From positions 62,001 to 126,000 of the forward strand of contig NZ_FOMN01000003.1 in assembly GCF_900112665.1 (NCBI RefSeq): 64,000 nucleotides of DNA, written 5' to 3'. Numbering within the stretch: the stretch's first letter is position 1; every line of letters begins with the position of its first letter. A program made the translations under genes and the position numbers. Source of the stretch: Lactobacillus bombicola. GTDB lineage: Bacteria > Bacillota > Bacilli > Lactobacillales > Lactobacillaceae. Positions 17,188 to 25,817 of the stretch are shown in pieces. The notes beneath the pieces are model-generated. The model saw only the letters and a program-made list of their open reading frames with translations, did not search any database and had not been told where the DNA came from.

Positions 17188-18558
17188 CTAATTAATTGAA
17201 GAATTATCAATCTTAATTTGTTTTCTTTCTCGTTTTTTTAACCAATATCCAAATAAAATTACAAGAATAGCGACTGCAATATAACCAAAAATTCCAATAT
17301 GTGAAACGCCAGCGAATAATCCTGTCAATGGATTAGCCGATGGATTTAAGGATGAATACATCACCCCTTTTTTAGCCCCTGCACCAAATTGTTGGAACAC
17401 TTGATTTGTAGCAGGTGTCATCCATGAAGCAATGTATAAGCCTCCACCAAATAGGAAAACTGATGCAAGCCAAGTTCTAATAATATTTCCTTTAAAAACA
17501 GGTACCATGGCAGCAATAAAGAAAACAAATTGAGATAAATCTCCCATTGGCATGACTTTGTTACCTGGAAGAACAACTGCTAAAATCACGATAATTGGGA
17601 TAAGCAATAAGGCCGGAGCAATAACAGCAGGATTGCCAATAATTAAAGCAGTATCCATTCCTACCGTAATTTCACGATCAGGAAAACGTTTGACCATCTT
17701 TTTACGAACTGCATTAGAAAGTGGCACCAAGCCCTCCATCATAATTGAAGTCATCTTTGGCAATAATAACATTACTGCTGCTAAGTACATTCCTAACTGT
17801 AAACTGTTGATAATTGCATGATATGGGCTATTCCAACTATAACCAAACAATCCCAAGCAAACACCAATCAAAAAGCCAACCATGGTAGGGTCTCCAAAAA
17901 TGCCAAATTTTTTTTGAATGCTTTCAGCCGTCGCATTCCAATGACGTACCCCAGGAATATGGTCAAATAACCAATTAAATGGATATGCAAAAAACAGATA
18001 TGTATTGGCTACTGGATGTGAAATTGATACTCCTTTTGGTAAGCTATAAAATTCATTATTGTTCTTAGCACCAAGATCTGCACCAATCAAGGCAATCATA
18101 TGAAAAATTGCTGCAGTCAAGACACCATAAAGGAAATTGCCTGAATAAGCATAGACAATTGCACCCATCGAAGCATTTTGATGCAAGTTAAAAACATCTA
18201 CATTGACACAATCAGTTAACCGCAAGATTAACATAATAATATTAGTACACACACAAAGTGGGATAATAATGGCACCCATACTTGAACCAAAGCCCATCAC
18301 TGCTGTTGCCGCACCCCCCACATCAATAGCTGATAAAGAAGAACCGGTTTTAGCGGCTAAGCCTTTAATTGCTGGCTGCATTTTTTCAAGCATGAATGTT
18401 ACAACCATACTCAATGCTATAAAACCGATTCCAACTTTCATTGCTGACTGTGCAGACTCAGACCAAGATCGCCCTAAGAGTTTCATAAGCAACAAAAAAA
18501 TTACGGGAATAAAAATAAAGTTACCTATATCATTAATAAACTGAGTAATCATTGCCAT
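17188..18558 (-). CDS. PTS EIIC component, galactitol type
   Basis: 456 residues with about ten to twelve membrane segments and GatC-family stretches such as FIFIPVIFLLLMKLLGRSW near the start and VGMDTALIIGNPAVIAPALL near residue 300. It forms the membrane channel for the incoming sugar or polyol. I choose ATG 18558 with GAGGATTG upstream; an earlier in-frame TTG overlaps the preceding stop. The exact substrate (polyol or rare hexose) cannot be read from the sequence. Confidence 0.87.
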   Translation of the reverse strand: MAMITQFINDIGNFIFIPVIFLLLMKLLGRSWSESAQSAMKVGIGFIALSMVVTFMLEKMQPAIKGLAAKTGSSLSAIDVGGAATAVMGFGSSMGAIIIPLCVCTNIIMLILRLTDCVNVDVFNLHQNASMGAIVYAYSGNFLYGVLTAAIFHMIALIGADLGAKNNNEFYSLPKGVSISHPVANTYLFFAYPFNWLFDHIPGVRHWNATAESIQKKFGIFGDPTMVGFLIGVCLGLFGYSWNSPYHAIINSLQLGMYLAAVMLLLPKMTSIMMEGLVPLSNAVRKKMVKRFPDREITVGMDTALIIGNPAVIAPALLLIPIIVILAVVLPGNKVMPMGDLSQFVFFIAAMVPVFKGNIIRTWLASVFLFGGGLYIASWMTPATNQVFQQFGAGAKKGVMYSSLNPSANPLTGLFAGVSHIGIFGYIAVAILVILFGYWLKKRERKQIKIDNSSIN

Positions 18559-18563
18559 AAGAA

Positions 18564-19091
18564 TCAATCCTCACAATCATCTTCAAAGCCCATATTCCAT
18601 GTAACAAAATCCGGTCTAGTTAATAACCGATTATCATCAGACTTAGCTTCTAATAAGTTCTTTTTCGAGTTTTCACGAGCTGTCTTAAAATTAAATGGCT
18701 CATCCAAAAAAGCATCAAGAATCATTTTATGATACGGCAAACCATTTACTCTCATTCCTAGACCAATTATTTGAGCATTATTGCTTAAGCGCGCACGCTT
18801 AGCCGAATAAGGATTAGTAACTGCTGTTGCCCTAATTCCCCAATGTTTATTTGCCTGCATGGTAAAACCAATACCCGTGCCACAAATATATACGCCTAAG
18901 CGACATTCATCTCGCTGGATTGCCTCTGCCATTTCATCAGCTAACTTAGCAAACGTATTCTGTCCATCGTTTGGAACTTTGACAGGATCAAAAACCACTT
19001 CATATCCTTTAATATCAATTAAGTATTTTTTTAGTTCCTCCTTTCTTTGGAAACCAATATCATCACAAGCAATTGCAATTTTCTTTTTCAT
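18564..19091 (-). CDS. RpiB/LacAB-family sugar-phosphate isomerase
   Basis: 175 residues from ATG 19091 (AGGAAGATATT upstream). Family marks are IACDDIGFQRKEELKKYL at the start, the catalytic Cys loop YICGTGIGFTMQANK (near residue 70), and NPYSAKRARLSNNAQIIGLG. The family covers ribose-5-P, galactose-6-P and allose-6-P isomerases. The usual DHAG start is here DDIG, so the sugar specificity may differ. First gene of the operon, followed by EIIC, EIIB, EIIA and the PHI-like enzyme, and divergent from the DeoR regulator. Confidence 0.83.
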   Translation of the reverse strand: MKKKIAIACDDIGFQRKEELKKYLIDIKGYEVVFDPVKVPNDGQNTFAKLADEMAEAIQRDECRLGVYICGTGIGFTMQANKHWGIRATAVTNPYSAKRARLSNNAQIIGLGMRVNGLPYHKMILDAFLDEPFNFKTARENSKKNLLEAKSDDNRLLTRPDFVTWNMGFEDDCED

Positions 19092-19105
19092 AATATCTTC
19101 CTTTC

Positions 19106-19216
19106 TAAAAGCCAATTTATTTATCCGCTTTCATTTTACAAAGCCAATTATAAACTTTGTTTTTGTTGTTTTCAATTACTTTTTTATTGCTTCTTTTAAT
19201 AAAAGCCAATTTATTT
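19106..19216. promoter_or_regulatory. Candidate DeoR operators: three copies of AAAGCCAATTTAT
   Basis: The 228-base gap between the divergent PTS operon and the DeoR gene holds TAAAAGCCAATTTATTT twice (from 19106 and from 19200) and a shorter copy CAAAGCCAATTATAAA (from 19139). DeoR repressors of sugar operons typically bind repeated sites of this kind. The position between the two promoters fits control of both. Confidence 0.55.
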
Positions 19217-19319
19217 TTTGGCATTACTTGAAAGTAGACTTTAAAATTGATTTTTCTTTACTAACAACCAGTTTTTTAGTGGTATCATAATTACATGGTT
19301 AAAAGATTGAGGTAGAATT

Positions 19320-20075
19320 ATGAAGTTAATGGCCGATCGCCGTAATAATATCCTAGAAGAGGTCTTAAAAAAGGGAACTGTCTCCGTTCACGATTTAGCA
19401 CAAAAATTTGGAGTTTCCTACGAAACAATTCGCAAAGACCTAACGTACTTAGAAAGTCAAAAATTAGTTATCAAAGGACATGGTGGAGCAACTTCAATTC
19501 AAAATAATGTTGAGAATCCATTCAACATTCGTTCAGAAGAAAATATTGAGTTAAAACAAAAACTAGCTAAATTAGCTGTCTCATTGATTCCTAATGGTGC
19601 AACAGTTATGTTGGGAACTGGAAGTACTGTTTTAGAGCTAGCCAAACTATTAGTTATGCGTGATGATTTAAAAATATTCACAAACTCATTGCCGGCTGCT
19701 ACTTATCTCTTAAGTTCAAATAGTGAGTGTTATTTATTAGGTGGTAAACTCCGCTCAAAAAGTTCATCTGTATACGGTGGTTGGACAGAAAGCATGCTTA
19801 AACAAATTCAAGTTAGCATTTGTTTTTTAGGATCAGATGGTTTTTATAATTTTGGAGGACCAACAAGTCCCTCATATTCAGATGCTTCAATTGACTCTGT
19901 AATTCTGCACCAAGCTCGTAAAAAATATATACTAGCTGATAAAACAAAATTTAAACGAAATAGCCTTTATCAAATTGCCACATGGAATAACATTACTGGT
20001 TTGGTCACTAATAAAGATGTAGATGAAGATCTTTTATTCAAAGTTAAGCAACAGACAGTTGTGATTTCTGCTTAA
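19320..20075 (+). CDS. DeoR-family sugar-operon regulator
   Basis: 251 residues. The N-terminal winged helix shows VHDLAQKFGVSYETIRKDLTYLESQKLV (about 20-47), the DeoR fingerprint. The C-terminal sensor domain has the sugar-phosphate loop GTGSTVLELAKLL near residue 100 and ends with VVISA. The ATG has GAGGT upstream. It is divergent from the PTS operon and very likely represses it until a phosphorylated sugar binds. A terminator follows at once. Confidence 0.92.
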   Translation: MKLMADRRNNILEEVLKKGTVSVHDLAQKFGVSYETIRKDLTYLESQKLVIKGHGGATSIQNNVENPFNIRSEENIELKQKLAKLAVSLIPNGATVMLGTGSTVLELAKLLVMRDDLKIFTNSLPAATYLLSSNSECYLLGGKLRSKSSSVYGGWTESMLKQIQVSICFLGSDGFYNFGGPTSPSYSDASIDSVILHQARKKYILADKTKFKRNSLYQIATWNNITGLVTNKDVDEDLLFKVKQQTVVISA

Positions 20076-20114
20076 TTTTGTCGATTTATTTGCATGCCAT
20101 AAAAAAGATAAAGA

Positions 20115-20152
20115 AAAAACCAATTTAGACTTTTAATCTAAATTGGTTTTCG
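20115..20152. terminator. Terminator of the DeoR gene
   Basis: 13-bp stem AAACCAATTTAGA/TCTAAATTGGTTT with short loop, 40 bases after the stop. Confidence 0.75.
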
Positions 20153-20257
20153 ATTATGTAAATTACTTATTTCAGCTAGTTAATACCCTACTGAAAAACA
20201 ACTTTATCTATATTTATACCTTTATATATATTTTTTTAAAGCTATTAATTTTTATCA

Positions 20258-20998
20258 TTATTCTGCCTTTTCTTGCCAATAGTTAAAGTAGCGCATAATC
20301 AGCCAGCTGGCGATAGCGGTTAGCAAAATTGGAATAATATAAGCTAGTGCAGCTACTTTTTGGTAAGCAAGCGGAATGTTAGGCAACCAAAAGACGGTCA
20401 AACGGCTTTGCCATGCCCAAGGAATGATTGGCCAAATAAAATCAAATAAGGAAGTTGTAGCCAACATCGCAACTATCGCGCCGAAGAAGCCTAAAACTAA
20501 ACTACCACCAACGTTCCACTTCATTGCAGCCACTTCAGCAAGCTCATACTGTAAAAAGCCCAAAAGCGCCATGGCAACGCTAGTAAGCAATAATTTAATA
20601 AAAGAAATGTCAACCACTTTAAAACCAAAAGCCAAGATTAGATAATAAATTAAATTCGTGCCGATAATCTCAATTACATACAGCAGCCAGTAATAAAACA
20701 ATTGCCCCCCTACTATTTTGCCCCTGCTAATCGGTTCGGTTAGCCAATTTTTAAAGTCTCCCGCCTTCTTCTCTCGATCATAGACTAAGCACACGACAAT
20801 GCTAATCACAAGCGGTGAAGCAAGTGCCAAAAAAGTATTAAATATATTGATCATATTTTCTGAACTGGATAGATTTTTGCGACTGCCATAATACCAGCCA
20901 AAGATAACGGGGAGGAAAATTAAAGCAATTAAATGTAGATAAAATAGCATGCTACGACGTAGTTTGATATTTTCCGCACCACAAATTCGTTTAAGCAT
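20258..20998 (-). CDS. ABC permease, lantibiotic-immunity (MutG/EpiG) type
   Basis: 246 residues, six membrane segments, starting MLKRICGAENIKLRRSMLFY. The arrangement (a short basic N-tail with KLRR, then LIALIFLPVIFGWYYGS) fits permeases of the lantibiotic immunity family. It overlaps the stop of the preceding permease by 8 bases, so the two are coupled. Last gene of ATPase-permease-permease. Confidence 0.8.
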   Translation of the reverse strand: MLKRICGAENIKLRRSMLFYLHLIALIFLPVIFGWYYGSRKNLSSSENMINIFNTFLALASPLVISIVVCLVYDREKKAGDFKNWLTEPISRGKIVGGQLFYYWLLYVIEIIGTNLIYYLILAFGFKVVDISFIKLLLTSVAMALLGFLQYELAEVAAMKWNVGGSLVLGFFGAIVAMLATTSLFDFIWPIIPWAWQSRLTVFWLPNIPLAYQKVAALAYIIPILLTAIASWLIMRYFNYWQEKAE

Positions 20999-21722
20999 TT
21001 TTAATCACCTGCTTTTGAAATGAATAGGCTGCCAAATAACTGAAAATAATAAATAGGCCAATTGAAGCAAAAATAGTCCAAGAAGCATTAGGCACAAGCG
21101 CACCAATTTTTATCGGAGTACCATTAATATGTAATTTAATCAGTGCCACCGGAAATAGGTTGGACCAACCATACGGCAAAATCGGGCCCCAAGAAAAGGT
21201 GGTTACGCAATATATGCCAATCATAGAACCGATAAAGGCTAGCCCAAGCGTAACATAGAAGTTAGATATTCTGCTTAACCACGTATAAAGAGGGATTTCC
21301 CAGATAGTCGTTAAAAAAAGTCCTCCAACTGCAACTAGGCAGGAAACCATTCCAACTCTAACCGTCCAAATAAAACTGGTTAATATAAGAAACACGACTA
21401 AAAAGAAACTAACAATAAACGATAATAGTGCACCATGCAAGATTCTTCCTAATTCATAAGCAAACAAATTAGTGGGCGAGCTTAAAATTGTTTTATATTC
21501 CGTACTATTTTTTTCATAACGATCGATTAGACCAATAATCAAGGCTAAATATAAATTAAGCCAGAGAAAGCTCCATTGATTAATCGTGCTTTCAAGCACG
21601 TAACCCGTCGAATTAAAGAAAAGAACAGTGAAGACAACAACCAAAAGGGGGAAAAGTACCGTTATGGGTCTAATAATTGTTCTTTTGGTTTTAAAAACTT
21701 CATTTTCTAAAACTTTAAACAT
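20991..21722 (-). CDS. ABC permease, lantibiotic-immunity (MutE/EpiE) type
   Basis: 243 residues, six membrane segments. I set the start at ATG 21722, which reads MFKVLENEVFKTKRTIIRP and overlaps the ATPase stop by 8 bases; longer versions would reuse ATPase sequence in another frame. Probable partner of the downstream permease in a membrane complex that removes an antimicrobial peptide. Confidence 0.8.
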   Translation of the reverse strand: MFKVLENEVFKTKRTIIRPITVLFPLLVVVFTVLFFNSTGYVLESTINQWSFLWLNLYLALIIGLIDRYEKNSTEYKTILSSPTNLFAYELGRILHGALLSFIVSFFLVVFLILTSFIWTVRVGMVSCLVAVGGLFLTTIWEIPLYTWLSRISNFYVTLGLAFIGSMIGIYCVTTFSWGPILPYGWSNLFPVALIKLHINGTPIKIGALVPNASWTIFASIGLFIIFSYLAAYSFQKQVIKNA

Positions 21723-22425
21723 ATAGAACACCAGCCTTTTCCAAAGTAGAATTAAACAGTTTTTCCAAATCAGTTTCATGGTCATATGGTTGTTCCAAGA
21801 GAAGCTTGCCGGCGCCAATAATACCAATATTATCAGCTAGATGTTCTACTTCTGAGAGCATGTGACTAGAAATAATGATTGTGATGTCTTTCTGCTTGAA
21901 TTCAGCAATCAAATTACGTAACTGTTGAATGCCCAGTGGGTCTAGTCCATTAGTCGGCTCATCTAAAATCAAAAGTTTAGGATGTCCAACTAAAGCTAAA
22001 CCGATTCCTAACCGTTCTTTCATTCCTAAAGAAAAATTCTTCGTTAATTTATTTCCAGTATTGTTAAGACCGACGGTTTGTAAAATATCGGGAATTTCTT
22101 TTGCACTTGTACCGCGTAAACGACAAATTACCTGTAAATTCTCTTCAGCAGTCAGATTGCTATATAAGGGAGCATTTTCAATTAATGAACCAATCTTAGC
22201 TAAGTCGGATCTTGTCCATTCATGACCAGCAAATTCGACTTGACCACTTGACGTCGGGATCATTCCCGTTAAAATTTTCATTAAAGTGGTTTTACCTGCT
22301 CCATTAGGTCCTAAAAGACAATAAACTTTATTTTCTGGAATATGTAAATTTATTCCGTCTAAAACCAGTTGGTCTTTAAACTTTTTAACCAGATTTTTTG
22401 TTTCAAGTAAATTAATCATGCGCAT
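21715..22425 (-). CDS. ABC ATPase, lantibiotic-immunity type
   Basis: 236 residues: Walker A GPNGAGKTT (about 39-47), Q-loop region, signature FSLGMKERLGIG, Walker B LLILDEP, switch ISSH. This is a complete gallidermin/nisin-immunity-like ATPase. It starts ATG with GGGAGAA upstream. Unlike the similar system at 12-14.5 kb, this one is intact in all three genes. Confidence 0.88.
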   Translation of the reverse strand: MRMINLLETKNLVKKFKDQLVLDGINLHIPENKVYCLLGPNGAGKTTLMKILTGMIPTSSGQVEFAGHEWTRSDLAKIGSLIENAPLYSNLTAEENLQVICRLRGTSAKEIPDILQTVGLNNTGNKLTKNFSLGMKERLGIGLALVGHPKLLILDEPTNGLDPLGIQQLRNLIAEFKQKDITIIISSHMLSEVEHLADNIGIIGAGKLLLEQPYDHETDLEKLFNSTLEKAGVLYV

Positions 22426-22935
22426 ATTCTCCCAAACGTATTTAGATTTCCCCCATAATTATATCAATATGTACTAAGTATATAATTTTTAATTATTATT
22501 TCATAATATATCATATCATTAAAACTAGCAAACGTCCTCTTCCCTGTGGCTTTTATTAAAATAAGGAAGTAATCTTGAATTTTCACTAAATGATCACAAT
22601 AACTCTTCAGGTAAAAGGTTGTTTAATGATATTTAAAATTTCAAAAAGTTAAGTTCCAGCTTAGCCATTTATCTGCCAATTACTCTAAAATACTTAAAAA
22701 AGTTTATTTTACTACCAAAAAATACAGTATCGCGCCTTCTTATTTTTTAGCTTTTTTTGCAAAAATTATCTGTAAAAATTGCAATAAATTTACACACAGT
22801 TAATTTGGAAAAACCTCATTTTAAAATACTTTTGCAGATAGGTTTTAGCTAAATTGATTTTAACATCATTACAATTAAATTGAACTAGAGTAAAATAAAG
22901 TTATTATTGTAATTTTAGTTATCTAAGGAAGAATT
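22426..22935. other. Intergenic region, no gene seen
   Basis: 510 bases, strongly AT-rich, holding the divergent promoters of the ABC operon and the immunity-like gene. I looked for a small double-glycine bacteriocin gene beside the immunity gene on both strands and found none. Confidence 0.5.
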
Positions 22936-23202
22936 ATGATGTTGAAAAATAATACGAGTCTATTAGCTCTACTCGAAAACCAACAAATGCCTACTTCTGT
23001 TGAACAGAGTTTAATTGATACCACAGTAAAAGAACTAAAGCACCAGAAAAATGTATATCAGGTTAAAAGAGATTTGATTAAAAAATTAAATACGCTAGCA
23101 CTTAAAGAAAAACTATCCAAAAAGGGAATACAATTACTTATTCAACTAAACAAACCTAACTTCAACGAAGACGTTGCCAAATCAGTAACAACTTGGTTTT
23201 AA
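22936..23202 (+). CDS. Bacteriocin immunity protein, enterocin A-immunity-like
   Basis: 88 residues, all helical in pattern, charged and soluble (SVEQSLIDTTVKELKHQKNV; LIKKLNTLALKEKLSKKGI). Size, helical periodicity and the C-terminal short helix fit the EntA_Immun four-helix family, which guards cells against class II bacteriocins at the Man-PTS receptor. No bacteriocin gene is next to it, so it may be an orphan immunity gene. RBS AAGGAAG. The assignment rests on overall pattern, not on strict motifs. Confidence 0.5.
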   Translation: MMLKNNTSLLALLENQQMPTSVEQSLIDTTVKELKHQKNVYQVKRDLIKKLNTLALKEKLSKKGIQLLIQLNKPNFNEDVAKSVTTWF

Positions 23203-23499
23203 CCCCCTAATATTTAGATTTATTAAATCCATAATTTCCTATATTGAGTAGCTGATTGTTTTAAAAATAACACTAACTGATTAAATAGCGGTTCTAACAT
23301 TCAAACAAAATCAATTAGTTAAAATTCTAAGTTTGGTTTCTTCCATTATTAATCTTTCAGATAAAATAATAAACTTGTCGTTAGACTTGCAAGCTCAAAG
23401 TTAAAAAGTATAAATTAAACTAAAAAGACTAACCTCGATTTAGCATCAAGAATCAGTCTTTGATTAAACGTTATTAAGTAGTCCTAATTTTAGCTTCAC

Positions 23500-24060
23500 T
23501 TCAGCTTTTTTGAGATATATTTTCCGACCGCACATGTCTTGAAGCTGCGGGAACTTGCTCAAATTATCAGCCAGCTGCATCTTTTGGGCCCAGGTTTGCG
23601 CGGCCGCGTTCAGCTGGTCGTTATGTTTTCCTTGATGCTACCCGAAAACAAGATGGGATCCTGCGGGATATAGCCTATTTAGTTAAGATTGGGTTCAATG
23701 ATCCGTCCCTCTTTGTCCCTAAAGGTAATCTCTCCGGTCGTCGACATTAGTTCCTGTAAAATCAATTTGAACAGGGTCGATTTACCGGTACCGCTGTCTC
23801 CTGAAAGCAAGATTTTTTCACCGGCCTTGATGTGGATGTCCGGATAGGTCAGACTTTCAACGTTGTTAAAATTTTTGCGCAAACCGGTAATATATCTAAA
23901 CCGACAAATGTAGCTAAGCTGCTCGTTGAAGTTTGCGTGGAAATAGCAACGGGCTTGGTGTCTTGAGACACCTTGGCGTTCAGTAGAATATTCTATAGAA
24001 TATCAATTTTCATCAAGCCTTTGAGATTATCGCTATCGCTAAGATACTAACTATCAGCAA
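23500..24060 (-). pseudogene. Decayed ABC transporter ATP-binding gene
   Basis: One open piece (23679-23882) has Walker A SGDSGTGKST. After an in-frame stop, the same region continues as IGYIPQDPILFSG, the Q-loop of an ABC exporter ATPase, followed by more stops. No signature or Walker B remains. The DNA is clearly richer in GC than its surroundings (GCGGCCGCG at about 23600), which suggests a foreign origin. Confidence 0.7.
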
Positions 24061-24086
24061 AAAGTCCGACCAACTAGCCTTTTCTT

Positions 24087-24900
24087 TTAAGAAATACTAC
24101 CGAAAAATACGCTATACAAAGATGTCATGTTCAAGAATACCCATGCAATACTTAAATTAGAGGAAGACGTTGCCAAAGTGTAGGCAATCTGGGGCAGCAA
24201 AGTTAAAAAAGCACGTGCGGCATAGATCCCAAAAATTTTAACAGATATTTTACTTCTTTGAATTGTAAAAGCTTTATTCTTAACCCAAAAGGTAATACAA
24301 GTAATTATGCAGCGAATATAAATTGTACCAATTGTAAAAAAGGTCAGATCCGCTGCAGCAATTAGTCCTTTAGTCAATAATGGCGACAGCGCCGCTTGAA
24401 TCGTTAATAAAGGAGCAATTACACCAAGTGTTCTTAATGTAAATTTAATTAGCTACGTCGTTGTTTGAAAACTATGTAGATTACAACCAGAATCGTCGAC
24501 CCAATTGATACCAAATACGATGAGCGACTGAAGTAACCCATTGTTAAAAAAATGGCTAATGGAATAAATAAATCTGACAATTTGCTCAAAATAACGGATT
24601 TCATAATCGAAACTTTTTTCATTACGTAGCTATAACCGTATGCTACTAATTGCGTTAATAGTGCATACAGCAACATTCTTAACAAATAGCTTATAGTAAT
24701 CGTCGGCCCCTGAAAATTAACCAACATGTAAATCAAAAAAAGGTAACTAAAACCGCGCTCCAAATGTTATTCAGAAAATTAACATTGATAGAACCTTGCT
24801 TCCGGTATCCCATTTGGTAACGATCAATAACGGAAATAATCCCACGCGAGAATGAAGAAATAGTAGCAAAAACGATTAATACAACACTACTGGTTATCAT
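24087..24900 (-). pseudogene. Decayed EamA/DMT-type membrane transporter
   Basis: Three overlapping frames together give an eight-to-ten-helix protein. The N-terminus is MITSSVVLIVFATISSFSRG (start 24900), then a frameshift near 24745, a second piece ending FKQRRS at 24449, and after another break a last piece to 24087. Helix lengths and the Arg/Lys loops fit drug/metabolite transporters. The start overlaps the MazG-like stop by 14 bases, so the two belonged to one operon. Confidence 0.55.
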
Positions 24901-25198
24901 TTTCTCCCTGCTCCATCTCGAGAAATTCTGCAAAGCTGCCCTTTAAGGTACGCTTTTTTTCTACTTGCTTTAAAAACGTTGCTTGGTCAACACCCTTGAA
25001 TTTTAGGTAAGTTAGGATAACTTCATAAACGTCACCTAGCTCTTCAATTAAGTTAGTTGCACTGTCGGCTTCTATAACTTCCATTGTTTCTTCAATCAGT
25101 TTTTTCCTTAGAGCAGGTTCTCGTTCTGAATCAGCTAATTTACGAAACTTAGCATTCTCAACAAATTCGGGAATTTTGTCCCTAACTAATTTTTTCAT
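24887..25198 (-). CDS. MazG-like nucleoside triphosphate pyrophosphohydrolase
   Basis: 103 residues starting MKKLVRDKIPEFVENAKFRK, the signature of the small phosphoribosyl-ATP-pyrophosphatase-like house-cleaning enzymes. Metal-binding Glu/Asp are in KKLIEETMEVIEA and LIEELGDVYEVI. It seems complete, while the genes on both sides (EamA-like, HIT) are broken. A truncated copy is found at 15.5-15.7 kb. Possible role: hydrolysis of a non-canonical or toxic nucleotide. Confidence 0.8.
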   Translation of the reverse strand: MKKLVRDKIPEFVENAKFRKLADSEREPALRKKLIEETMEVIEADSATNLIEELGDVYEVILTYLKFKGVDQATFLKQVEKKRTLKGSFAEFLEMEQGENDNQ

Positions 25199-25808
25199 TT
25201 TTAAATACTTCTTTTAACTTATCTCTATCAGCATTTACTTGTTCCCAGTTAGGGTTGTCATGCCAATTTGCTAATTCTGGTCGGCCAATCGCTTCAGCAG
25301 TAATAGTTCTTAAATACTGTCTTGGAATTGGGCGTGTGATTTGAAAGAGAGATTCTTCTTGATTAAAATCCTCAAAATACAGATACTGACCAAGCTCATA
25401 ACACTTTTCAAACATAGCTGATGGTGCTTCTAATTTTATTGAAAACAATCCGTCACTTACTAATCTATCTTCTAAATCAACTTTTACAGGAATAGCATGC
25501 ATATGGCATGGTAACACAATTCTTCTCCTGTCTGAACATGACAATATCCTGCACGTCCATGTTCAAAAAAATACAACTACCATATTCTTTTGTTAATTTT
25601 ACTCTAACTAATTCTTTAAGAGCCAAAAATTCTGATTGAAGCTCATCTGGTAGTAAACCAACACAATTATAATGATCATTGGATACAATTAAAGAATATC
25701 CTGGTGCTATTGGTTCTACTGAAATACAAACAACGAAATTTTTTGTTTTATAACATACGGGTGTTTCTTTTTTTCACAAAAAGTGCAAAAATCTGTTATA
25801 TTTTTCAT
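25182..25808 (-). pseudogene. Broken HIT-family protein
   Basis: The start MKNITDFCTFCEKKKHPYVI at 25808 has an AGGAGG site. After a frameshift near residue 26 the sequence continues as VEPIAPGYSLIVSNDHYN and FFEHGRAG, then breaks again. The last frame holds CHMHAIPVKVDLEDRLV, which gives the HxH of a histidine triad. HIT proteins split phosphoramidates and nucleotide conjugates. At least two frameshifts make this copy inactive unless the sequence is wrong. It starts 9 bases after the aminotransferase remnant. Confidence 0.6.
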
Positions 25809-25817
25809 AGTATCCTC

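Noticed and set aside
18203-18544. 113-codon frame opposite the PTS EIIC gene
   Set aside because: Antisense shadow of a conserved membrane protein, no ribosome-binding site.
22936-23202. A bacteriocin gene paired with the immunity-like protein
   Set aside because: No short ORF with a leader and binding site was found in the flanking 500 bases on either strand.
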